DNA of 64,000 bases from contig OY759274.1 of assembly GCA_963662155.1 (NCBI GenBank), positions 40,577,990 through 40,641,989 of the forward strand. The letters are read 5' to 3'. The DNA comes from Lamellibrachia columna (taxonomy: Eukaryota; Annelida; Polychaeta; Sabellida; Siboglinidae). Positions 49,632-63,300 of this stretch are shown here, piece by piece. How positions within the stretch are numbered: the stretch's first letter is position 1; the number at the start of each line of letters is the position of its first letter. The position numbers and the translations under genes were made by a program. The notes under the pieces were generated by a model that was not told where the DNA came from, did not search any database, and saw only the letters and a list, made by a program, of their open reading frames with translations.

Positions 49632-50785
49632 GTAGGGGAAGGTTGGGCATGTCCGCACGCTGAGGCATATCCTTGGTTTGGTTTAAAAATTGGTCTGCAG
49701 CAGCAAATAACTCGTATATCAAACACATGAACCAGCAGATTGTATTCGTTTGCATCAGTAAGAAATTATAAACTAAAATGTTGTTTGTGCAGAATCTCAT
49801 GTAATGTTACACAAATATTCATACGTATCTCACACCTGTAATAATATGTGCATATCGGTGTGCTTATGCATTTTTGGAAGGTGCGTTATTGTTTTCGTTG
49901 CACAAATAAACTTTAACTGTCATAGACAATCTTCTCCCGCCGGTCATTTGGGGCATATCTACACAGGCGTGTGCAGATATGCCCCAGTCATGTGCAGATA
50001 TGCCCCAGTGCAGTTAGTTCATTTACATAGCGTGACGTCATGATGTTATTAAAATATATATTTAATTTGGTTTGCCCGTATTTTTGGATGCATGAGTCAT
50101 TGTGTAATATATGGCTTACGCCTACAGGGATACTCATCAGCTAAACCATCTGCTAACTCGTGGTTATTGTGGGAGGTGGGATTTCGAGGTAGGATGTGTT
50201 AAAGAGTAATCTTATAACACGATAGTTAATGTGGGTCTATTGTTCATGTGTCTTGAAGTATATAATTATTTGTTGTATGTATTCCAAGTCCTGGTTGTCT
50301 TCATCGCATGGCTTTTTGTGTGCGCTGTAGTTAAGACAGACCAATATTATGCATCCACTTCACCAGACATCGCCAAAATTAGACAATAATACTATATGAA
50401 CTACAGCTGGTTGTTTTTATTGTTTGTATGGACGCATTTTAACCCCCAAGTAATACTTATGGATATACCTAACAAGACATGATGTTTAGCAGCCTGAAAT
50501 TTACCATTGTTACAGATCTGCTCTGTAGCAAAGGACTGAAGTACATGATGCATGTTAGCACATATCTGTGCGGTTATGTCCCAGTACCTGGGGGCATATT
50601 TACATGCCAGTGATCAATACATATTGATATATACGTTTTTCTTAGTAGAGTTGAAATATGGTAATTAGTAGTAGTAAACTATTAAATATGCAGATTAGCA
50701 AGGCAAAATGTCTCCCTTCTGGCATAAAGAGTTCACTAGGGCACATATGGCCTTAGGTGTGCGGACATGCCCCACCTTCCCCTAC
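49632..50785. mobile_element. TIR element with G-rich ends, 1154 bp
   Basis: Terminal inverted repeats of 27 bp, 26 matching: the left starts GTAGGGGAAGGTTGGGCATG at 49632 and the right, reversed, GTAGGGGAAGGTGGGGCATG ending at 50785. The internal motif TGCAGATATGCCCCAGT is duplicated near 49972-50010. No transposase. No clear target duplication; superfamily not assigned. Confidence 0.8.
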
Positions 50786-51267
50786 ATATGCTGTTGGTGT
50801 AAATAAACTGATATTATTAAATGTTCATGTTTATTTACGTTGGTTTTTAACTGTGAAACATTTTAGCAGTACTTATTAGAATACATTAGGCTTAATCTAG
50901 ATCATTTGTAAAACACATTGATTTGTAGCCATAATTACTTTGGTAGCCCATAATTCACATAACACGAAATAAATGAAACATCACCTTGACAGACCAGACA
51001 GGTTAGTGCATTGGCAATTGATCAAAAGTATGAACGATTTATTTGACGTTAGGAGGAACATTTTAGGGTGAAGGAGACGTAGAGTGTGAGGAAAGGGCTT
51101 GAGGTGGGAAGAACAACATGACGGGGTCGGGAAGGGTTTGGGAGTGGGATGACGATGTGTTCGCCACATTCACCTGTGGCATCATCATGGTAGGTCCCAC
51201 ATTTGTGGCGGTCGGCATGATAGATGTGGCGCCATCTGCTTTTAAAATTGTAAGAAATCAGATACGA

Positions 51268-51578
51268 ATAAACATGTCCCACTCCCTTAGGTGGGGTAAT
51301 AAACATGTCCTACTCCCTCAGGTGGGGTAATAAACATGTCCCACTCCCTCAGGTGGGGTAATAAACATGTCTCACTCCCTTAGGTGGGGTAATAAGCATG
51401 TCCCACTCCCTTAGGTGGGGTAATAAACATGTCCCACTCGCTTAGGTGGGGTAATAAACATGTCCCACTCCCTTAGGTGGGGTAATAAGCATGTCCCACT
51501 CCCTTAGGTGGGGTAATAAACATGTCCCACTCCCTCAGGTGGGGTAATAAACATGTCCCACTCCCTTAGGTGGGGGTA
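51268..51578. repeat. 30-bp minisatellite, about 10 units
   Basis: Unit AATAAACATGTCCCACTCCC plus TTAGGTGGGGT. Variants replace TTAGG by TCAGG and AAACAT by AAGCAT. Each unit holds a short CCCAC/GTGGG inverted pair. Confidence 0.96.
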
Positions 51579-51768
51579 ACAGTTTGGCCCAATTTGTTGA
51601 CATACTTCCTATCTGTACAACAAACACATTAATATTGTTTAGTTAAACATTTAACTCAAGTATTAACTATTTTATTAATTACATCCTTTCCCTTCCCCTC
51701 TCCAACATTTCCCCTCTCTCTGTAGCAGAAAGTTTTGTGATGCAGTCGGCTCGTTCACAGTAATTATT

Positions 51769-52038
51769 ACATGTAGGGTAGCCTTGGGCATCGCGCCCCA
51801 AGGAACACTTTCAAATTGTAAACCATTAAACTACTTTAGCATGTCTTTAATGTGTTCACATTATGGAAAGATGTGTGTTACCATTGGAAAACTATTTTTA
51901 GTAAATAAACAACCTAGCTGAGTTGCATTTAAAAAATAGTAAAAGTACCCAAAAAGCCGTCTTGCCCCAGGGATGGGGCAAGACGGTCCTCTGCCTGGGG
52001 CAACCCAGCCTATGACCCCTCCATTGTGTGGTTTTTGT

Positions 52039-52069
<31 letters not shown>

Positions 52070-52598
52070 AACTATTGCCTGAAACTAAAATGTATATACA
52101 CAAATGGTATGATAGTAATATATCAGGCCATTATGGTTGTTAAATTGAAATGGAAGTTAACATATAAAACATACCTTACAATCCATACACAATATACTAT
52201 TGGTTTAGTAATATTCCATCATAATTACAGGCTAGCAGAACGTCAATTATGCAATGTTTATATATTAAATGTATTAAACATAATTGGTCATATGTAATAA
52301 ATTTGATACATTGTGACCACGTGCGTGTGGATGAGACACAGTGATTGTCTTGTCCCACATACAAGGGACCGTCTTGCCCAACATACACAACGTGTCTTAG
52401 CACTTGTATACAAAACACAACATACTACTGTTTATTTTGTAATGTTTTACCTGTCAACTGATTAATAATATTATCATGTCATCAATTAAGTCCATGTTAT
52501 TATAGTGAGTTTCACCATTTTATTACTAGCAAAATATTAGATCGGTGCATATAACGGTGCAAAGGGTTAAAAGGGTTGCCCCAGGTTACCCTACATGT
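51769..52598. mobile_element. TIR element with TAGGGTA ends, 830 bp
   Basis: Left ACATGTAGGGTAGCCTTGGG and right (reverse) ACATGTAGGGTAACCTGGGG match in 20 of 22 positions over the full terminus. If the element proper begins at TAGGGTA, the flanking CATG on both sides could be a 4-bp target duplication. Further GGGGCAAGAC motifs sit inside at both ends. A (TA)n tract is at 52040-52062. Confidence 0.7.
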
Positions 52599-52892
52599 CT
52601 AGATGTACGTATGCAATGACCCCTTTGAAAAATTACCACTCGTGACGTGTCCACTATTTGTTAAGGTGGAGACATTTAAAATATATATATTTCAACACAA
52701 TATAAAGGAAATATTTTTCATATTTGTTCGAAATTGCATGTCCACCTTAAATCCTCGGCGATCTTTTGCTATGATGATGCCTTTTGTGCATCCCTGTTCA
52801 CGACACTTTGCTTAAAGATTTTTGTTTATCGTGTCTCGGATCTCTGGAATAAATATAACTACAGTGCGATGCTTTTGAAGAAGAGTGCTGCA

Positions 52893-53093
52893 ATTACACA
52901 TGACAATCAACTGTCAACAATAACAAATATACAGGTCTAGAAAGTTACACATGACAATCAACTGTCAACAATAACAAATATACAGGTCTAGAAAGTTACA
53001 CATGACAATCAACTGTCAACAATAACAAATATACAGGTCTAGAAAGTTACACATGACAATCAACTGTCAACAATAACAAATATGCAGGTAAGG
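52893..53093. repeat. 51-bp tandem repeat, 4 units
   Basis: GTTACACATGACAATCAACT, GTCAACAATAACAAATATAC, AGGTCTAGAAA; unit starts at 52893, 52944, 52995 and 53046, nearly identical. Confidence 0.96.
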
Positions 53094-53214
53094 TAGAAAG
53101 TAAATATGTTGAAATCCCACAACATCCTCATTTATAATAATATTGAACACATTATCCTAGATAAATATCACGTGCCTTTCTTGCAGCCACTATGCAGCTT
53201 CCGTGGTCCTAGGT

Positions 53215-53525
53215 ACCATATGGTAGGTAAGGTAAAGTCATCCTCCAGGCATTACGCCTTAGGAAGCCGTAAACCTGGTTTCTGTAGTGCGAAGCAACTT
53301 AGAGTGCAGTTATACTGACTCTCCTGGATGGGACACTAGTCCATCGCAGGTACCTTCCAAACAGTGTTTGTACTCATTTGCAGCTGAGTAGACTGAGGCA
53401 AAGTAGAGTAAACGAAATTGCCTAAGCTTCGAAAACGAACCGTGCCCAGTGTGGGCCTTGACTCACAACCCTCGAATTTAGAGTCCAACACTTTAACCAC
53501 TAATCCACGGCTGCCCCCTACCATA
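53215..53525 (-). mobile_element. tRNA-derived SINE (family S1), reverse orientation
   Basis: On the minus strand the element starts GGCAGCCGTGGATTAGTGGT (A-box-like) and continues through a B-box-like GGGTTGTGAGTC, then the S1 body TTTACTCTACTTTGCCTCAG. It lacks the minisatellite seen in the copies at 0.2 and 31.6 kb. Confidence 0.8.
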
Positions 53526-53677
53526 TGACTTCGTTAGAAAGGCGCAACGTGTTATTCAAACTTAATTGTAATAGCAGAAAAGCAGAATCAATCCCACCTA
53601 GTGGCAGACGAAAATTCTGCTGCTCGGCACTTCAGTGTTGCCCGATTAGTTGATTGTTTGGGTGTATATTAATTGGT

Positions 53678-53885
53678 GCGATAGTGTAGTGGTTAGCACA
53701 TCCGCTTTACATGACAGAGTTCAAGACCCGAACCGAGCATGGGTATGTTTGGTGTACAAACACGGCATTCAACACTCGGATGATCACATTAATGTCGGTC
53801 TCGTCTCATTTAATCGGGAACGTAAACAATTGAGGACGACGTTGACCCTGGCTGTGACCACCATAATGCCAGCATAAAAAGGTCG
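53678..53885 (+). mobile_element. tRNA-derived SINE (family S2)
   Basis: Starts with a good tRNA-like head (GATAGTGTAGTGGTTAGCAC as A box, GAGTTCAAGACCC as B box) and continues about 140 bp with unrelated body ending TGCCAGCATAAAAAGG. The tRNA-like part is not a clean cloverleaf, so a SINE is more likely than a functional tRNA gene. Confidence 0.65.
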
Positions 53886-54195
53886 GCTTGGTGATAATTT
53901 TCTGTAAATGGTTGGCTAGTTGAGTGAAACATCGAAACACCATACAGTTGTAGTAACCACAACATACAGACTACTCAGTTAATAGAACATTGTCGAGTGC
54001 TGGAAACAACTAGATATTAGTGTCGGTCATGACTTATCGGTGGCGCTGCCCAGCCACGAGTAACAGGCGAGTGTGCAGTGTGCGCCTAGTCACGAGGAAA
54101 CTCGCGAGGGTTGCCGACGATAACATGTTATGGGCTTCATATAATACTCTATTCAGGTGCTTCCACGAGCACGCATTGGTCCTATGGCCCATCAA

Positions 54196-54367
54196 TTACT
54201 CGTTTTTGTCATACCCAGGGTTTTGCACAGCCCCGGTATCTATATAGTAATAGCCGTCTCCGGGAGTGCCACGCAGGAATAACGTCTCAATCTTGGTAAG
54301 GATGGCAGAGACGGTCGGCCGAGAGGTGGCGCTTTTTCTCCAACATTGCACTATCACTTGCTCATAC
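54196..54367 (-). CDS. Pseudokinase receptor, terminal exon
   Basis: Acceptor TTTATGTTTAG. Encodes [20 protein letters not shown] (the CW..RP block that ends a tyrosine-kinase domain), then [19 protein letters not shown] and QNPGYDKNE and a stop at 54196. The NPGY sequence fits an NPxY docking motif. Confidence 0.94.
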
Positions 54368-57300
54368 CTAAACATAAAAGAATACACCTGAGTAAATGTA
54401 TATTGTAATACATTGAACAACATTGAATCGGCTTAATTTTAAGGATATTTAAAACAAATATAGTGCATGCGTTGTCGGCGTTCTTGTCCGCAACAAAAGA
54501 AAGCTAGGAGGGTCAGAATAAAACATGCATCAATAATCTTGGTTTTCGTGCAGCTTGCATCATCGTTGCGATTGTTTCGCATCACTGCATGACATTTTAG
54601 TTAGAAGAAACGCCCGTGTCTCGTTTAACCGGTTGCACTGAGTGCGGAAAACATACATGCAGCGATAACGCTGCGTGCCATTTCACGGACACGCAGTCTG
54701 TTTCTCTCCATATAGACCATCCTTTACTTCCTATCACGTTTCACACACTAACTAGTTAATTGCGTCTCTTTCGTCTGCTAATATATTTTGTATTCACTAA
54801 CTAATATACAGTAAATTATCTAGCAGCAACGACTTTCAAGATAATTTACAAATGGACACATGTGTGACAGATTATTTAATATGACACACTGTTGAAGACA
54901 ACGATGAAATGATGAAACAAACGTACATGACGTCTGGGCAATGTGTAGGACATGGCATCCTGTACCCGGTGGCTAGCCGATTCTTAAGCTCCCTACTTCT
55001 CATGTCTGGATACGGAGGGCCACCTGAAAGAAACCAATTTCACTGTAAGAAAAATGAAGGTAGGTTATTATATCCTGTCCTTGGGACCGTTCCCAGGACT
55101 TCACCTCCCGGCAGACCTGTTCATTCCAACACCAACTCGACTTCTTCGGGAAACATTCAGCCACACTGCAGTTACTGCGCGACAACTGTCGTTCACATAT
55201 ATTCATCACTGTATGTAACCAAATACTCATTTCTACAGCTGAGTTAACTGGAACGAGATGGAGTGAACGAAATTACCTAAGCTTTGAAACATCAGCAAGA
55301 GTATTCTAACCATAAAATGACATAAACACCCGAACGGTAGTATGACTTTATGCACAGTGACAGTGGTAGTGATAATTACACAGCACAAGTTGCATAGAAT
55401 GTAACGCCTACCTGTGTCTCGAAGGTGACAGAAGGTGATAGTTTTAACAAGAGATTGACCTTGATAGCCTCCCAGAACAAATTCCAAATGGCAAGTGGAC
55501 ATGGAAACCACAGGCTTATTGAGAGGCCAACACTGTTTAACCTCAGTGTTGACACAATCAGTAAATCGTTAATTCTATATTATCCACTAGTTTTGCTAAC
55601 TTCCTGAAGTTTGAAGAAAATGTTATCAATAGCCTCTCCGAGTGATGTATAATTTGCTGTACCTTTTCCATAAACAGTTTTGGTGGTATTTCATCAACTC
55701 CAGGTTATTTATTAGCTTTCGTCTTGTTTATTGTCTTTAATGCCAATTTCGAATTACGAATACATACGTGGTTTTATGTGGTTTAACAGTATTTGTGTTT
55801 GCTCTGGTGATATATTAATTTCATTTATTTACAATTATAAAGCTCAGTTCTTCAATCGGTGGTGCTTAAGCAGCAGCTGGTCCAGGGGGTCTTAGGGGTT
55901 TCAAGACCCCCCAGGCCATAGAAGGGGGGTCTTAGCCCCCCTGTGTTTGTGGCAAATATTACGGTAAATGACAACGTATATAGGCCTACATTGGAACTAG
56001 TATCAATGTAAAGACTGAAGTATTAGCAGCCGGCTAATATTAACCCTTCTATAAGTAGAACGACACATGTGTCGTCCCCCCCCCCCCGTTTCGTAAGTAG
56101 AACGACATATGACTACGACTGACTGAGACCCCCGCCAACAAGCCTAGATCTGCCCTTGGCTTAAGTACATGTTTTTGACTTATTCCGTTTCTACGAAAAA
56201 GTTGCGGTGGCACGAATGATAATTTAACCAAATAAAAAGTGTTTACAAATTAACAAGACTACCATCCGAAGCAAAACCAGATGGGAAGTGGAAAAGGAAG
56301 TAATTGGCTTATTGAGAGTCCAACGGTTTTATTTATGTATGATAAGATATTTGTCAATTTTGTTTTAAACAAATTCACGCTGCTAGCATTTACACAATTA
56401 GTAGAGGATTTCTTCCATTCATCTATTGTCCTCTTTAAGAAAGAATACTTTCCGATATCTAATATACACTGTTCCTTAACTAATGTTACTTCGTGTCCTC
56501 TAGTTCTTCCATCTTGTGACGTGATCGTGGCCGCTCACCTTTGTTGAAGATCTCCCACAATGTAACGCCGAACGACCAAACGTCTGTGTTGGCGTCGTAT
56601 TTCCTTCGCTCGCCAGAATTTAGGTTCAGTTGTTCTGGAGACATCCATTTCACGGGAATCATCTCCTGAAATTGTACAACAGAATAATTCTTTCTGGTGG
56701 TACATACTTGGTCAGTTGCACACAGAACCATCGATTCACGGCACATTGTCCTGAAGACAATCATAGGAAATGTACAGAGATGATAAACCAGTTATGTCAG
56801 TGTCACCGTTCAACAAAGTCTGTTCGATCTCTTCTATTCCTTCTCGTCTGTAGCTAGACAGCGGAATTGCATGTTTTTGTTAACGCGAAACGAAAGTCTT
56901 GGTTTTAAAGAGATAATAAAAACTAACCACGTGCAATTAATGTCAAGAATATCACGCCAGTGGTTTACTCAGAATTTTTTTTAAAGTGGGAGATTCCGAT
57001 CATTTCTCTGGTTGACTGAGGCCTGACATGTTAACCAGCGCCACCGATAAGCGCATGCGCAGTTCTATGAAATCGGGGTAACCGACTAGTGACGTATTAA
57101 GGGAGGCTGGAATACACAGAACCAACGCAGTCACAAACAACTGTATTATATTGTCAGAAAGAGGATTAGTTTAATAAACAAAGGCAAACATATGTTACAT
57201 AAGTCGGGTTTTGAAGCAAATAGCATAACCATATCATATTAGCAAGTATAGGAATAGGTGTAACCAAATATATTTGCATTTGGCAAGCGAATATTGCGAG

Positions 57301-60300
57301 AATACCACACTCGTGATGGAGGTTTATCTAACAGTCTGGCGCGGCACATGAAATTAAGTTGCTCTGTATTCAACAAGGTTTTCCTAGTAAACCGCTGGCG
57401 TGATATTCTGAATTGTAGTTACAAATGGTTATGTTTTAGTTACTCTTATAGGTGCATAGGCCGATAAAAATTACTTTTGTTTCCCTTTAATAACTTGTTC
57501 TAACTTAAGTTATGCAGATAAATCACATTGCCATCCAAAGCAATAAGCTAAACACAACATTAAATGGGAATGTGGACAAGAAACGATTTGATGTATCGAA
57601 ACCGAGAGTCTTTTCCAAACAGCAATTTGGCATCGTAAAGCGGCCTGTCCCCTGCAGATTACGTGGTACAAATACCACTTCGTGTCCTCTAGTTCTAACT
57701 ACACGAGTACTCCTACAGTGACACATCTACAGATTACGTGGTACAAATACCACTTCGTGTCCTCTAGTTCTAACTACACGAGTACTCCTACAGTGACACA
57801 TCTACAGATTACGTGGTACAAATACCACTTCGTGTCCTCTAGTTCTAACTACACGAGTACTCCTACAGTGACACATCTACAGATTACGTGGTACAAATAC
57901 CACTTCGTGTCCTCTAGTTCTAACTACACGAGTACTCCTACAGTGACACATCTACAGATTACGTGGTACAAATACCACTTCGTGTCCTCTAGTTCTAACT
58001 ACACGAGTACTCCTACAGTGACACATCTACAGATTACGTGGTACAAATACCACTTCGTGTCCTCTAGTTCTAACTACACGAGTACTCCTACAGTGACACA
58101 TCTACAGATTACGTGGTACAAATACCACTTCGTGTCCTCTAGTTCTAACTACACGAGTACTCCTACAGTGACACATCTACAGATTACGTGGTACAAATAC
58201 CACTTCGTGTCCTCTAGTTCTAACTACACGAGTACTCCTACAGTGACACATCTACAGATTACGTGGTACAAATACCACTTCGTGTCCTCTAGTTCTAACT
58301 ACACGAGTACTCCTACAGTGACACATCTACTGACATTTTGCGACGGTAACGATGATAGCAAAAATATTGCGATTGGTATATTACTGAATATGTTTAATTC
58401 ACGGCATTAATATGTCAACAATAGGATGAACTAGATGTACAAGTTGTACAAGATGTACAAGTTGTACAAGATGTACAAGTTGTACAAGATGTACAAGTTA
58501 CATACCTCCACCTGGTCGTCGTTTCCCTGCACCTCGCCTTTCATTGGTCCAAACCCGGCTACCTTGGCAACGATACCGCCGACGTCGTCACTCTTCAGAA
58601 GGACATTTCGGACTCCAAGTCGTCGGTGGGTAATCTGCAGAAAGGTATGGTTATTGAACAACTTATATTGATAACACTTGGTGTAAGCAGCCGTATCTGT
58701 ACCATTAAGATGTGTAGTCCTGGTTGAAAGAATACGTGTTGCAGCTCATCTCGCAACATCAATTTAGATACGAACTTTACAACTGAAAAACATCTTACGA
58801 TATTACTACGCCGACGATGCCATACGAACACGTTTGCACTGGTGTACAGGAGTGGTTACAAACTTATAATCGATGTTTCTTAACAAAATAGTGAGTACCA
58901 AAAACCGAACACGACATATTGCACATATGTTGTATAAGGTCACCTTGTGTGCGTGTAGTTCCTGCAACCCTCGAGCTATGTGAAGACTGAAGGTTATCAT
59001 CTTATCTGCCAAGTCTTCTGTTACTGCATTCTGGCCCAACAACCAGTTTCCGAGAGGACCAAGATCGCACAGCTCAAACAGCAAGACGGGGCCTGCAAAT
59101 AATACATATCTTTAATGTGTTATATTCGTTGCGTATGATAGGGAATGTTACTGTAACTGTAGTAACGTGTCCATATATGGTATCGCCACTATGCACACTG
59201 TGTGTGTGCGTGCGTGCGTGCGCGCGCGTGCGTGCGTGTGTCTATGTTTGTGCGTGCGTGCGTGTGTGTGTGTGTCTATGTCTGTGTTTGTGCGTGCGTG
59301 CGTGCGTGTGTGTCTATGTCTGTGTTTGTGTGCGTGCGTGCGTGTGTGTGTGTCTATGTCTGTGTTTGTGCGTGCGTGCGTGCGTGCGTGTGCCCGCGTG
59401 TGTAACTCCACCCTGTAATTTTCTCGTGCTTCGTCTCAGTTTTCTAACGGTTCCGGCTGCTGCTTATCAAACTTTCAGAATTCACTTCATATTCATTATC
59501 GTCCCAGCCAACGTTTGTGCAACTCACTCCATTTCCACTGTCCTGTTCCTCTCTTTACTTTCTCGTTGGTGACACTGCGGAGTAGGCAACCACACACCGA
59601 GCATGACTGCCTTGACGTACCGTTTCTATTTCTACATCCAGCTTTTTGACCCGTATAAGGTCAGATTGGTCCGCTTCATGTTGGACGTATAATCACATGT
59701 CGTATGTTTATGTCAAAGAGAATATAGTTAAACTTACCACTAGGAACGGCTCCAACAAACAGAAGGATGTTCTCGTGTTCTGGACAAGCGGTCGCCCAGA
59801 AATTCATCTTGGCAGTCATTTGTAATTTGCTCTCAGCATTGCCGCCATCTGCAAACAGGAACATAATTTCACATAGAAAAGAATTTACATGTTAGTGATA
59901 AAACAATTGAAAAGAACAGTTTACGAGGTGCGGGGGATACTCGAAAAAGACCAAGAACAAAGCATGCAAGAAGACAACGTTATTGACAAACGACTTACGT
60001 TTTAGTGTCTTCGCAACGACTTCCTGACGGCCGCCTTTCGACTTCAACGTCGCCGAGTGGATGTCAGCGAAACGTCCCTTGGCATTAGGGAGCTTGTTCC
60101 CCAGGACAACGTTCCCCGCAGCAATCTTCCAGTCAGCGACGTCCTCGGTAGTCATGCTGCCGTAGATGGTGATGTCGTCGTTGTCATAGATGTCTTCGTA
60201 CTGTCGGTCAAGTCGGTGTTAGTAATACTGATTGCAGTAACAGCCGATAACTGTGATTGTATTAGCCAAGCAAGCAACAATCTGTAATTCGCCAGTTATG

Positions 60301-63300
60301 ATCGTCAACTCTTGTGAAAACAGATTGCAGACGGTACTTTGTGAGAACAACCCGGCTTGATTTTCGAACATTTGGCTTATTCCACAGTGGAACCGGAAGT
60401 GATAGGAACGGAACAATCACGACGACGAGTAAAGGGTAGGACAAGAATACGGAAATGTATAAAACATTTGAGAACTTAGCTCTCTGATGCAGTATCTATA
60501 ATTCAAACTCAAATGACTAAATTAAGATGTAACAAACAAACGTAGTAAAGTAGCAGGAGTTTCTGCCGTTACACAATTTAATGAAAGAGTAGATGAAACG
60601 TACTTCCACTGAAGAGAATCGCACGTTGCAATAATGTTTACCTTCCGTTAATGGACTCGTGTGACTCACAGCAAGGAAAAAAACAACTCACTCGGTTGGC
60701 TACATTTGAATGGTTCGGTCTGTTGCCCCAAAAGAGCCTCGTTTGTCCAATTGTTCGGTTGAAGTCAGCGAAGTTCTCCGGCATGTAAGGTCTGTTCTGA
60801 CGACGTCTCGTTATCAGGAATAGGATCAGGAGGACTATTAGAATCAGCAGCAACAATATCCCTGCAAACATCGATATTATGTGTACTAATCGTTGTGAAG
60901 AGGAATATCGTCACTTGACTAAAATATTAATACAAACAGGTGAATCCTACGATAAAGATCGAAGTATGCACAACGGCGGCCAAGGCGGGGGGAGGTCTGC
61001 GATCAAACGTATACCATCGCGATATATCATACCGTAACTTTATTCGCTGTAGCAAAATAACAGAGATCTATAATTGTGGTAATGGCGGCGACACGATCCA
61101 AGATATGTTATACCGTAACTATATGTGCTGTAGCAAAGTCGAAATAACAGAGATCTATACTTGTGCTAATGGCGGCGACACGATCCAAGATATATCATAC
61201 CGTAACTATATGTGCTGTAGCAAAGTCGAAATAACATAGATCTATACTTGTGCTAATGGCGGCGACACGATCCAAGATATATCATACCGTAACTATATTT
61301 GCTGTAGCAAAATCGAAATAACAGATATCTATACTTGTGGTAATGGCGGCGACACGATCCAAGCGTTACATGCGGTTCAGTGAAACATTAACTTGAGACA
61401 AGGTAAAAGTATGTGTTTTATACAACGTGGTCTAGGACCGCTCAAAGCGAATTACATTTACTTCCAACACCAACTCAACTTCACTGGCATATAAATGTGA
61501 CAGTTGTCTATGACATGGCGGTCACACATGGCGGTCACACATACCAATCAATACTCCGATGATGACCACAATGGTCGGACCACCCGTGGACGGTTTACCT
61601 GTAAAATGTGACATTGCTGTAATTTCATAATTTCATTAAGTTACACAGGCATTACATTGTTTGAAGGCACACAGTAATTGAGATTGAATACATGTAAACG
61701 TAAACAACTCTGATAATATTCTATGGCTATGCTACAACAATCTGGTACAAGGCGAACAATTATGTTTCTGAGACTACAGTCTGACACTTTGTGTATGCAT
61801 GTTGTATCGAGAACAAACAACATCGTTGTGATTACATAAACCAGACTGTTGCATCAAGTAGCGATGTTCACTATTTCTCTTTCACACATTTCCTTCAAGT
61901 ATCGACACACGGCCGGTATGTTGATATGGTCTACTATATAACGATCTAAACAACAACTCATGTTTACTTACATTTATCTATTCCTTCCAATCCCTCCAGG
62001 ATACCAAGCTGAAATCAAGAAATGTTTCACGTATAATTAACTGTTCTTTCCAATTCCTCCAAGACACCAAGCTGAAATCAAAACATGTTTGACGTGTAAT
62101 TATATGTTCTTTCCAATCCCTCCAAGATACCAAGCTGAAATTAAGAAATGTTTCATGGGTAATTTGCTTTGAACAAATAACTTACTAACGTCTAATGTTA
62201 GTAAACATACGCAGTGAAATGCATTTGTCAGAGAGCCGGCGTGTCACAGAAACATGAACCCTTAGAAACGTGATCCCCTGGTCACTTTTCTATATAGAAT
62301 TGTGACCCCGGGTCACTTTTCTATAGCAATGTGTCCATTGAAATGTGACCCCCACAATAAAATTGTGACCACCATCCTAAGTAATTATGTTGAAACATAA
62401 TAAATGGTTAGAAGTTTGGAGACACATTTACTTTTATAGTAGCATATATTTAACTACATAATACATACACGGGGATAACTAAATAATAATTAAGAAGTGG
62501 TTCACTGTTCACGCATGCGCACCACTGTCCCAATGTAATATAAACATTTGCTATTTATTAATTTAGTTAAATATACTAAATTCCTGCGAAAACAGAAAAC
62601 GCATTACATAGAAAATGTCAAGTGACCTGGATATGACGCAGCGATGGCAGTCATCAACTCACGACGAATTTTATTATCAATAGACATTATGTAACAAAAC
62701 GCCACTGGTTTTATTTATTAAAACTTAGGTAACGATGAATTATGACATGTATGTACATGACGGGAAAGTTGGGAGTTTGACATGTGTTGAGCCTATCATT
62801 TGTTTTAATTTAGAGATCATAAAAACAACCACATGAACAGCATGAAATCCTTAGAAAAAGTAGATTTACTTTGAGTTGGGCCGTTGTGGACAGTCCGGCG
62901 TGGTTGTAGATGGTGACTTTGACTCGGATGGCGTGGTCGTCAATGTTGACCAGCCAGCAGTGGTCGAAGTAGAACACCTGTTCCCGCAGGTAGCAGCCGT
63001 TGAACGGTGTACACACGCACGACCCGTCGTCTTTACATTGTGCCGTGTTCTACAACACACGGGTATTGTCTTGCACTCGACGGGCCGAGAGACCCAACAT
63101 CACTGCCAGCTTCCAACCGGATGTGAAATCACTGTTGATATTATCTCCTATTTGTACGATACAAAATTAACGTTGGTACTGGTTGGTATGTGTTGTACAT
63201 TAAGCTAATGTATCGACAGGTCAATTTATAAAAGATAACAAATAAAGTGAATATTCCCATCTGTGTTTGGCTAATAGCGTAATATTAATTTAAGTCAGAC

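Noticed and set aside
53678..53750. Functional tRNA gene
   Set aside because: A and B boxes are present but the acceptor stem does not pair well and the sequence continues as a SINE body.
57682..58410. 242-aa ORF with perfect 25-residue repeats, looks like a surface repeat protein
   Set aside because: Opposite strand to, and within an intron of, the pseudokinase gene; the units are identical at the DNA level and include LINE sequence, with no codon-level selection visible.
59117..59572. Cys/Val-rich ORFs on both strands
   Set aside because: Translation of the GCGT/GT microsatellite in an intron.
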